Below are positions 24,278 to 30,830 of a stretch of DNA of 41,138 bases, one piece after another. Position 1 is the stretch's first letter; the number at the start of each line of letters is the position of its first letter. The stretch is from Haloplanus aerogenes. GTDB taxonomy: Archaea; Halobacteriota; Halobacteria; Halobacteriales; Haloferacaceae. The DNA is taken from contig NZ_CP034146.1 in the NCBI RefSeq assembly GCF_003856835.1, positions 1-41,138 of the forward strand, read 5' to 3'. A program made the position numbers and the translations under genes. Under the pieces are notes generated by a model. That model searched no databases and was not told where the DNA came from. It saw nothing but the letters and a program-made list of their open reading frames with translations.

Positions 24278-24502
24278 ATGACTCGACGATTCGAGATTGG
24301 TGATGCCGTTCGTATTGATATCCCTGACGAGACGGATCCAGACCATGACCGGCTTCACGGCTGTCGGGGCGAGATCACTGCGATCCTGGAAGACGACGCC
24401 GGCGAGGTCACGGGCGACGTTCGAGATACGATGCTGTACCGCGTCCAGCTGGAGGATAACACGGAAGTTGATGTCCGATGGCGCGATCTTCGCCCGCCGT
24501 AA
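24278..24502 (+). CDS. Small SH3/KOW-like protein
   Basis: A 74-residue beta-rich protein: FEIGDAVRIDIPDETDPDHDRLHGCRGEI, then LYRVQLEDNTEVDVRWRDLRPP. The G-D-x-V-R start, a central G-x-x-G-x-I turn and a strand-rich end are typical of SH3-like barrels found in KOW and related domains. Similar small proteins are widespread in haloarchaea without assigned function. It is followed by inverted pair copy E. Confidence 0.6.
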   Translation: MTRRFEIGDAVRIDIPDETDPDHDRLHGCRGEITAILEDDAGEVTGDVRDTMLYRVQLEDNTEVDVRWRDLRPP

Positions 24503-24545
24503 ACGACCGTCTTCACGAGGATAGCCATTCGAACTTTCGAGAAAC

Positions 24546-24590
24546 CTTACCAAACACCACCGCGCAGTATCCCCTCTGATGTTTGGTAAG
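24546..24590. promoter_or_regulatory. CTTACCAAACA inverted pair, copy E
   Basis: CTTACCAAACA (24546-24556) and TGTTTGGTAAG (24580-24590) form a perfect 11-bp pair with a 23-nt spacer. The pair lies between the SH3-like gene and the DUF1931 gene, about 70 bases upstream of the latter's TATA element. Confidence 0.75.
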
Positions 24591-24694
24591 ATACGGGCCG
24601 TATTCAGCCTCTTGTTCTTCGTAATCCCCGAAGAGCGACGACAATCCGAGGGAGAATATCTACGTTTATGTGAGCGATGGCTGAACTGGGGTGT

Positions 24695-24862
24695 ATGGCA
24701 GACCTGATTGTCAAATCGGCCGTGAAGGACGCACTCGACGACAACAACGTCTCCGCAGACTTCTACGAGGCGCTGGACGACGAAGTCGCCGAACTGCTCG
24801 ACGACGCCGCACGACGAGCTGAGGCGAACGACCGGAAGACGGTCCAGCCGCGCGATCTGTAA
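24695..24862 (+). CDS. DUF1931 histone-fold protein
   Basis: A 55-residue protein matching DUF1931: LIVKSAVKDALDDNNVSADFYEALDDEVAELLDDAARRAEANDRKTVQPRDL. The helix-loop-helix layout and the final R-K-T-V-x-P-x-D-L segment are those of a histone fold (compare T-V-x-x-x-D-V in archaeal histones). The surface is acidic, so non-specific DNA wrapping is doubtful and a protein-interaction role is equally possible. The ATG at 24677 is in frame but adds a poor start. A TATA-like GTTTATG about 30 bases before 24695 supports leaderless use of the later ATG. Confidence 0.75.
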   Translation: MADLIVKSAVKDALDDNNVSADFYEALDDEVAELLDDAARRAEANDRKTVQPRDL

Positions 24863-24876
24863 CCGACGCGTTGCGA

Positions 24877-25500
24877 TCAGTCCTTTCTGAGCGGCGTGGG
24901 AATCCCGCCTGCAGTAAAGCGAGCGACCGCTCCGCAGCTGGGACACTCATCGACGAACGCACAGACTCGGAGCGAGGTTTCTAACTCACGAACGTTCCGA
25001 CACACGGAACACTCGTACGCGGTATGATACCGAACTGACGGACGGTGCTGTTGCCGTCGTATCCGGGAGTTCGCTGCCGGTGTCGTCTTGCCGTGAGGCG
25101 TTGCTGTCGGCGGTTGCTCCCGGTTCGTCGTGGACTGCTCGTGATTGAGCTGCCCGGCCGAATCGGGAAGCGTGTCGTAGATGTGATCTGACTTGCTGAT
25201 ACCCATATCGAGAGCAGCAGACTCGGCTGGCTCGCGTGCGTCATCTGATCGGGGCTCCTCGACTGAGCTCCCGTCGACGTGTGATGTGTCTCGGTGCCCC
25301 AGAGGATCCGTCTGTGCCCACGCACCGAGTTCGACGGCTTCTGCCTGCTCGTAGAGCACGCCGTCGATGGCGGCCGCCAGTTCGGCGAGTGGCTCGGAGA
25401 TCTCGGACTCGCCGTGTTTCTCGACGGCTTTCTCGAACAACCATTCTCGGAGGGTCGCTGCGGTCTCTCTATCGACCGTGTACGATGGAACAGAGTTCAT
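24877..25500 (-). CDS. Hypothetical protein with C-terminal zinc ribbon
   Basis: A 207-residue protein. The N-terminal 60 residues form a helical region (DRETAATLREWLFEKAVEKH...PLAELAAAIDGVL). The middle is long and disordered (rich in Ser, Thr, Pro, Gln). The end is a zinc ribbon with CSVCRN and CPSCGA spaced by about 20 residues. Disorder plus a zinc ribbon is common among haloarchaeal plasmid proteins of unknown role. The ATG at 25500 is preferred over one 13 codons earlier. It is convergent with the DUF1931 gene. Confidence 0.6.
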   Translation of the reverse strand: MNSVPSYTVDRETAATLREWLFEKAVEKHGESEISEPLAELAAAIDGVLYEQAEAVELGAWAQTDPLGHRDTSHVDGSSVEEPRSDDAREPAESAALDMGISKSDHIYDTLPDSAGQLNHEQSTTNREQPPTATPHGKTTPAANSRIRRQQHRPSVRYHTAYECSVCRNVRELETSLRVCAFVDECPSCGAVARFTAGGIPTPLRKD

Positions 25501-25694
25501 TCGTCTCTCACTCCGGCCCTCTTGGACGCGACAAACCACACACCGTCTCCACCGACGTGAACGAGACTACATTCTGGTGTTAGTGAGGTTGTGGCTGCGC
25601 GCGCAGCGACCGGAGGGAGCGAGCACGGAGCGGTGGGTGGGGTGGAGGGGCGTCCACGGGCGGAGGTCGCCAATAAAACGGGGGAGTGTCCCGC

Positions 25695-26774
25695 TCAGCG
25701 CAGGGTGTCCCGTTCCGCCTCGAGGCCGACACCCGGGTCGTCGGTGCCGTGTTTGGCTTCGTAGGCGTCGACGAGCTCCCGACTGTACCGCGCGATCCGA
25801 TTTCGGGACGTCGGCACGATCGTGCTCGCCGCCGCGGCGACCTGCTCTTGGGTGAGGTGCTTGCGCGAGAGCAGCCGATCCGCCGCGTACAGCGCGGACG
25901 CCGCGACGGTGCACCGTGGCGTCCCCGGCCCGACCGGCACCTGATCGCCGAGTTTCATCAGGTGTTGGGCCAGCCGCCACGTCCGCACGGCTCGCGCCCC
26001 AGGGATGGCGTCGTCATCAAGCGCGTCGACGACCGCCATCACGGCGTTGGGCCTGATGAGTGGCGCCTCGAACCCACATTCGCACCGTATCTTCCGCGCC
26101 GCAGCGCACACCCGCTCGTGGGGCGCCTTGGTGTGTGTCGCGACCGCGACATCGATCTCGTCCCGGTCGACCGATGAGGCTCGCGCAGCCAGGAGGACGG
26201 CGCCGCCGGCGAGTGCCTCCCAGGCCATCCGCCCGCCCGGCAGCCGCGCTTCTGAGGCGCTCCGGAGGAACTGTGCCGCCATCTTGACGACGTGGTCCGG
26301 CAAGCTCAGGTTGCCGCCGATCATCTCGACGTCCCGCAGCCCCTCGTTGAGCCGCTTCGTCCGCTTGCGCTTCTCGCCGAACTGCATCCGCTTGTGCCAC
26401 TTCCGGAGGCGCTGGATCTTCTCCCACTGCTCGTTGCTCAGGGGATTACCCCGACCGTCGGTGTTCCTCCCGATCTTCGTGTGCAGGCCCTTGTCCGTCC
26501 GCAGCGGGTCCACCGTCTCGATGCTCTGGTCAGCGTCTCCGACCAGGCCCAAGTCGTTCAGCGTCGGGCTCAGGTCGACCCACTCGTCGGCGACGATCAG
26601 CCCGCAATCCGTGCAGAACGACTGCTCGTCTTCGGTGATCACCTGGCCCTCACACTCCGGACAGGTTGATCGCCCCGACGGCTCGTGTTCGACCGTCAGC
26701 TCGTGACCGCGTTCTTCGGTGGTCGTACTCTGTCCGTCCGAAACCGTCTTTTCGCTCGCGTTGTTACTCAACAT
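25695..26774 (-). CDS. tfb: Transcription factor B paralogue
   Basis: A 359-residue TFB. The zinc ribbon uses Cys38, Cys41, Cys54 and Cys57 (CPEC...CTDC). The B-reader/linker block follows (KIGRNTDGRGNPLSNEQWEKIQRLRKWHKRM), then two cyclin-like repeats. The first contains MAWEALAGGAVLLAARASS and the second RCTVAASALYAADRLLSRK with TSRNRIARYSREL. TFB binds the BRE next to TATA and recruits RNA polymerase. The cyclin repeats are divergent, in line with a specialised factor. The two divergent TBPs 10 kb away on the same replicon are likely candidates for its partners. Confidence 0.92.
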   Translation of the reverse strand: MLSNNASEKTVSDGQSTTTEERGHELTVEHEPSGRSTCPECEGQVITEDEQSFCTDCGLIVADEWVDLSPTLNDLGLVGDADQSIETVDPLRTDKGLHTKIGRNTDGRGNPLSNEQWEKIQRLRKWHKRMQFGEKRKRTKRLNEGLRDVEMIGGNLSLPDHVVKMAAQFLRSASEARLPGGRMAWEALAGGAVLLAARASSVDRDEIDVAVATHTKAPHERVCAAARKIRCECGFEAPLIRPNAVMAVVDALDDDAIPGARAVRTWRLAQHLMKLGDQVPVGPGTPRCTVAASALYAADRLLSRKHLTQEQVAAAASTIVPTSRNRIARYSRELVDAYEAKHGTDDPGVGLEAERDTLR

Positions 26775-26869
26775 TGGTCTTAGTCAGACCTGAAGGCGCT
26801 CACCACAGCGCCCGACTCCCCGTGTTCCAGCACGGGGTTTCCTCGACGTCACGACCGACAGAGCCGTCT

Positions 26870-26925
26870 GCGCGCTCTCGCTCGCGCCTTCGCGAGCGCC
26901 CTCCTGGGCGCGAGCGAGAGCGCGC
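26870..26925. repeat. 19-bp perfect inverted repeat, 18-nt spacer
   Basis: The left arm 26870-26888 begins GCGCGCTCTCGC and the right arm 26907-26925 is its exact reverse complement. The 18-nt spacer is the same length as in the repeat at 26987-27034. Confidence 0.85.
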
Positions 26926-26986
26926 CCGCACGGAGGGACTCAACCAGCGCCGCGCGCCGACCCGCCCGGAGCGAGCGACCAGCGGA

Positions 26987-27034
26987 GAAAGCGCGGGGGG
27001 TGAGCAGCCACGCCGCGCAACCCCCCGCGCTTTC
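26987..27034. repeat. 15-bp perfect inverted repeat, 18-nt spacer
   Basis: GAAAGCGCGGGGGGT (26987-27001) and ACCCCCCGCGCTTTC (27020-27034). Beyond a one-base bulge the pairing continues for seven more bases (CCAGCGG with CCGCTGG). Confidence 0.85.
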
Positions 27035-27367
27035 CCGCTGGCGTCGAGGGCACATTCACTTTAGCCCGGAACGGGCGCGGGCGGTGCGGAGAGCGCCCGC
27101 ATGCCCGGAATGGTCGGTCGCGAGCGACGCGGAGGGCGGCAGCGGCGCGCGGCGCGAGCCGTTCGAGACACACCGGACAGCCGATGTCGTCGATGAGGAA
27201 GCAGGCCGCTACCTGGCGGACTCAGAAAGGGCGCGGCCGCCTCGGTCGTCCCCCGACCCCGCAAGCACCGCAGGGACGAGGCGCGCAGGGGCGGTCGCGG
27301 GACGTCGAGCGGCCGAGGGCTTTCGACGATGATGCTTTACAATTGCGGGCTGGCTATCGGCACCCGA

Positions 27368-27889
27368 ATGTCTGACCTGTATGATGCGATTATGTCGTGG
27401 GCTGCGGACAGTGAGTACATCGACCCCGAACACGTCTGGCCGCTCGGGATTGGCTCCATCGTCGTCCTCGTTGCGCTCGTCGATGTTCGGGCCCTGGACC
27501 AACTTCTGGCGTCGCTTGACGGATTTACGCAGCTACGACAGTTGCTGGTGATGGCACTGAAGGGGGTTGCCGCCGGGATGATTACGCACTTCGCCTACAG
27601 TACGAGCGACATCTCGTTTCGAAGCCGGCAGACACTCCAGAGCAAGGAACGGGCGCTCCTGATTATTCTCGGCGTCGGTGTCGGCGCTGGCCTCCTAATT
27701 GACGTCGTCATCCCCCAGCTGGTCGAGCCTTTTCCGTTCGTCGTCGTCCAGACGACCGGCCTCCTGCTCGTGGTCGGTATGTGGTACCTGCATCTGCTGA
27801 TCGAGAATTGGAAGCTGTCGAACGAGTGGCCCCACGTTCTGAGTGGACTGCTCATCGCCTTCGGGCCCTATGCCCCATACCTGTTGTAG
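27368..27889 (+). CDS. Membrane protein of unknown family
   Basis: A 173-residue protein with about five hydrophobic segments: VWPLGIGSIVVLVALVDV, a segment near residues 60-75, RALLIILGVGVGAGLLIDVVIP, VVVQTTGLLLVVGMWYLHLL and HVLSGLLIAFGPYAPYLL. An ATG at 27329 would add 13 unconvincing residues in the GC-rich block, so 27368 is used. There is no recognised family and no motif for transport. It is followed by a CTATAG pair. Confidence 0.6.
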   Translation: MSDLYDAIMSWAADSEYIDPEHVWPLGIGSIVVLVALVDVRALDQLLASLDGFTQLRQLLVMALKGVAAGMITHFAYSTSDISFRSRQTLQSKERALLIILGVGVGAGLLIDVVIPQLVEPFPFVVVQTTGLLLVVGMWYLHLLIENWKLSNEWPHVLSGLLIAFGPYAPYLL

Positions 27890-27931
27890 GACGAAGACAG
27901 GGGATATCGCGGTAGATGGCCATATTCGTTG

Positions 27932-27949
27932 CTATAGGAATCACTATAG
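27932..27949. repeat. CTATAG pair, 12-bp period
   Basis: Two exact CTATAG hexamers (27932-27937 and 27944-27949). The first is followed by GAATCA, close to the GAATTG of the copy at 682. The pair lies in a convergent gap, not a promoter. Confidence 0.6.
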
Positions 27950-28021
27950 GATTAGCTAACAACCAACGCTACCGTCGGCACTGTCAGAAGCATCCCCCGG
28001 ACGCTGCGGCAGGACTCAATC

Positions 28022-28354
28022 TCAATCGTCCTGTCGCGCGTTCAGCTCTGCAAGGAATTGGCCGGCCGCCGTCCCGATTCGGACGCCGTCGACGTTGTCG
28101 ACGTCGAGGTCCGCCGTAGCAGTTCGAAACGGATACTCCTCAACGAGAATCCGATGGATAACGGTCCGAATAGTCTCCGAGCCATATCTGTCGACGACAG
28201 TCGCCATCGCTTCGTCCAGGTGGGCGTCTTGGTGGTCCACCCGTGGGTTCTCTGATCGCTCGAGAACAAGGTCGACGACGTCAGCAACCGATGGATGCTC
28301 GGGGTTCCCGGTGCGCTCACGAACGTCATAGAGGGGCTCAGCGTCGGTCATCAT
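28022..28354 (-). CDS. Small hypothetical protein
   Basis: A 110-residue acidic protein. It is mainly helical: PSVADVVDLVLERSENPRVD, then LDEAMATVVDRYGSETIRTVIHRIL, ending in IGTAAGQFLAELN. No family was recognised. The start is ATG 28354 (or 28351). The stop of the preceding zinc-ribbon gene, once its frame is restored, overlaps this start region, so the two are likely translationally coupled. Confidence 0.5.
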   Translation of the reverse strand: MMTDAEPLYDVRERTGNPEHPSVADVVDLVLERSENPRVDHQDAHLDEAMATVVDRYGSETIRTVIHRILVEEYPFRTATADLDVDNVDGVRIGTAAGQFLAELNARQDD

Positions 28355-28356
28355 AC

Positions 28357-28739
28357 TCACTCCGTCGCGTTCTCGTTCGTGTCTTCCGCCGCTGGCTCCA
28401 GCCGTCGCTGTCGACGAACCTCCGCGAGCGTGTCCTCCAGCGTTCCGAGCGCCTCGATGGCTGCGAGTTCATCGGTAATCTCTTTTAGAAGGGGGGGGGT
28501 CGCTCGATCGCGTCAGCATCGCCGGCGGTCGTCTCGATTGCCTCCACGCGGAGCCGGCGCTCCTCCTGCCACCCACAGTCCCAGCACGTCCGGACGACGT
28601 CGAGCCGCTCGTCTTCAGCAGCATCGAGCACTGCGTCGGACAGTGACGTCGACGGCGGTCGGTCCGGCCCGACCTCGTGCGAGACCGGGCCACCGCACGC
28701 AGGACAGTCCATATCCCACGGGATGCGCGCCGCCGTCAT
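28357..28739 (-). pseudogene. Zinc-ribbon protein frameshifted at a G9 tract
   Basis: The N-terminal part reads MDCPACGGPVSHE...VVRTCWDCGWQEERRLRVE, a zinc ribbon with CPAC and CWDC. As written the frame stops shortly after ERPPPF at the run of nine G (28491-28499; C on the coding strand). Adding one base, or removing two, lets it continue as LLKEITDELAAIEALGTLEDTLAEVRRQRR and stop at 28357, overlapping the start of the next gene as operon genes do. This is a sequencing error, a natural pseudogene or a phase-variable tract. The start is uncertain between 28739 and 28712. Confidence 0.65.
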
Positions 28740-28769
28740 CAACATCGGGGCCCCACGAGACGAACTCAC

Positions 28770-29565
28770 AGACAGCGCTGTCGAGGACCCGATCCCGATA
28801 CCCCGAGCAGGTCGTTAGGACGACAATTACCTCGGTGACTCAGTACACGAGACTGTTCTCTCAAACTGATACATCTTGGAAGTCAGGACTCCACAGATGG
28901 CCCCTCGGCCGGAGAGAGCCGGCGGCCTTCGCACATTGCATATCGCCCCTTTCTTTGGACGAAACCCGCGATTTGCAAGGCGGAATAACGCACTCAAATC
29001 GCAGAAGAATCCCGTCGGGCCGATTTGAGTCGATAGAAAATACCTCGACGAGCTGCCGCCTCACCACTATTTCGCTAAAATTGCTCGACCACGGGGTAAA
29101 CAGAGCAAATTCGGGGAGTACCGATGAGAGCCACGAACGACTCTGTGTCAAGAATGCCTCGCTGGATGGCCGCGCTCTCCCGGACCACATCGAAAGAAAC
29201 CCCCGATTCCCGCGAATTCGGGACGTTGAGCCCACTCAAAATTGCCCGACGGGGTTTCAGTACAAGAGAGACAGTACTACACGCAATCCTCTCGATATCC
29301 TGAAAGAAAACTCCTTCACAGTCCGAACTCGGTAGTAGACACGCACAGGGGTTAACCAACAATCTGAATCGAAAGCAGAGCCTGTTGGTTAATGATCTAC
29401 CCCCCTCCACTGTTTCCGAAGCTTTGTCGCCGGCGATCCATCTGAGAGGCGGAACCAGCGAAGACTCGATGTCAGTCACGACCGGTGTACAGGCCTGGCT
29501 CGCCTCACGAGTAGGACGGAATTTGAAGACCACAGCACTCGAAAGATTAGGAGAGGCGATGGTCG
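28770..29565. other. 0.8-kb region without a convincing gene
   Basis: Long frames exist on both strands but none has a recognisable domain or normal amino-acid balance. The minus-strand frames at 28861-29235 and 29075-29725 are Ser/Arg/Leu-rich and could be a decayed element. It contains a 10-bp inverted repeat ACTCAAATCG/CGATTTGAGT (28992-29001, 29021-29030) and the variant inverted pair at 29352. Confidence 0.45.
29352..29392. promoter_or_regulatory. TTAACCAACA inverted pair (variant of the CTTACCAAACA sites)
   Basis: TTAACCAACA (29352-29361) and TGTTGGTTAA (29383-29392) are perfect 10-bp arms with a 21-nt spacer. The half-site matches TTACCAAACA at 8 of 10 positions and both arms carry the same two changes. 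The pair lies about 175 bases upstream of the gene at 29566. Confidence 0.6.
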
Positions 29566-30534
29566 ATGGTTCACGCACCGCCAGAAGCTCGAACGCGAGC
29601 TGACGACATCCTCGAGGACTGGTCCCCGCCGTCGCTCGATATTCTCTGGGCGATCGCGCAGTGGTACAACGGCACCGTGCTGGAGCGAGACAACCAGCGC
29701 TATCACATCGGGTGGCACCGTCCACCGGACCTCCAGACGCTCGTCGGCTGTTCCGACGCGGAGTGGGAGCAACGATACGAAGCTGCGTTCACCGACCTGC
29801 AAGCCCCCGCGACGTCGCCGACGCTCGTCGACGACCGACGCCACGGCCAGAGCGAGGAGTCACAGCCGTGGCTCACGGAGCAGTACATCCTCCGGCGTAA
29901 GGTTCGGTGGACACCGACCCGGAGCGCGCGAACCGCGATGGACACGCTCTTCGCCGGCCTGTTTGATGACGACGAGCTCCCACAGCACCAGCTCGAGCCC
30001 GACACCGGCCTCGTCGGCGACTGGGACGAGTCACTCCTCCACCGTACCGGCGTGGCCGTCGTCTCCGCAGTCTGGCGCCAGCAGGGACGCTCCGTCAAGC
30101 AATATCCCGGCGAACAGGGGCAGGCCCAGCCGGATGTTCGGAGTACAGCACTCGACGGTACCACCTGGGAAGCCGAAGTGCTGACTGACCACCATGACCG
30201 GGCGATGCCCCGTTCAAAGTTCGCGACCTTCGCCGAACAACCGGAGCGACAGCATCTCTGGATCTTCGAGAATCGAGAAACTGCTTTCGAGACGCTGAAC
30301 CGCCTCCACGAGGCCGGAGACGTCGACTGCAAGATCGCGAACGCGCCGTTCGACACGCCGGAGAACTACAGCCTCCAAGTCGGCAACCGCTACCTCGACC
30401 AGAGCCACACCGACGCCGACTACCACTGTCCCGGCATCGACCGGATCGACACGATCACCGGCTGGTACGGCCGCCACTACGACGACGCCGCTCGCGCCCA
30501 CCTCACGACATCGACATCCACCACCCACTCCTGA
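29566..30534 (+). CDS. Hypothetical protein, possible PD-(D/E)xK-type nuclease
   Basis: A 322-residue acidic protein. Near residue 190 it has QAQPDVRSTALDGTTWEAEVLTDHHDRAMPRSKFATFAE followed by LWIFENRETA. A Pro-Asp, then a strand with Glu-Ala-Glu, then a Lys in the next helix and a hydrophobic strand, is the order of a restriction-endonuclease-like core. This is a pattern inference with low certainty. The N-terminal part (SLDILWAIAQWYNGTVLERDNQRYHIGWHRPPDLQ) is a helical unit that could bind DNA. The gene is isolated. Confidence 0.55.
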   Translation: MVHAPPEARTRADDILEDWSPPSLDILWAIAQWYNGTVLERDNQRYHIGWHRPPDLQTLVGCSDAEWEQRYEAAFTDLQAPATSPTLVDDRRHGQSEESQPWLTEQYILRRKVRWTPTRSARTAMDTLFAGLFDDDELPQHQLEPDTGLVGDWDESLLHRTGVAVVSAVWRQQGRSVKQYPGEQGQAQPDVRSTALDGTTWEAEVLTDHHDRAMPRSKFATFAEQPERQHLWIFENRETAFETLNRLHEAGDVDCKIANAPFDTPENYSLQVGNRYLDQSHTDADYHCPGIDRIDTITGWYGRHYDDAARAHLTTSTSTTHS

Positions 30535-30830
30535 GATCTCTCACCAATCAGACATACCTCACCTAGACACCTCTCTCACAGTGTAACCTACCCTCACTCC
30601 CCATGATAATCGCGGAGATTTACGGAGGTGAGAGCCATCGAATCAAAGGTAGCTCGATACGCTGAACCTATAGAATCAACCTGAAATACCTGCGTAACCG
30701 CTCAGCCTGAGAAGAAGAGAAATTTACAGAGGTTACTTGCGAGTTCTGTCTGGTTCTATATAATTTCTCTCCGAGCCACTTCGCCGATATGAGCGTCTGG
30801 CCACCAGCGAAACAGAGGAAGTGAACCGAC
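30535..30830. other. Intergenic region with a short degenerate direct repeat
   Basis: No gene was seen. GAGATTTACGGAGGT (30615-30629) is repeated with two changes at 30719-30733, and a lone CTATAG is at 30668-30673. Nothing else was found. Confidence 0.4.

Larger units (their letters stand above)
26775..27367. other. Very GC-rich non-coding block with long inverted repeats
   Basis: Frames are open throughout on both strands, but their translations are Arg/Ala/Pro/Gly-rich and lack protein character. They reflect base composition rather than coding. The block contains a CCCCGTG/CACGGGG stem near 26817, two long inverted repeats (26870-26925 and 26987-27034) and a third, GCGGGCG/CGCCCGC (27077-27100). 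No promoter or gene could be placed with confidence. Confidence 0.6.

Noticed and set aside
26800-26840. A possible end of an IS200/IS605-type element (CCCCGTG/CACGGGG hairpin).
   Set aside because: No TnpA or TnpB is encoded nearby and no matching second end was found.
26800-27330. Several open frames in the GC-rich block.
   Set aside because: All are Arg/Ala/Gly/Pro-rich and overlap each other on both strands, which is a result of base composition and inverted repeats.
28295-29335. A 346-codon open frame on the plus strand.
   Set aside because: It crosses two minus-strand genes and an inverted repeat, and the translation is Ser/Arg/Pro-rich without pattern.
30615-30733. A degenerate direct repeat GAGATTTACGGAGGT / GAAATTTACAGAGGT.
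   Set aside because: There are only two copies with two mismatches and no structural context, so it is too weak to call functional.
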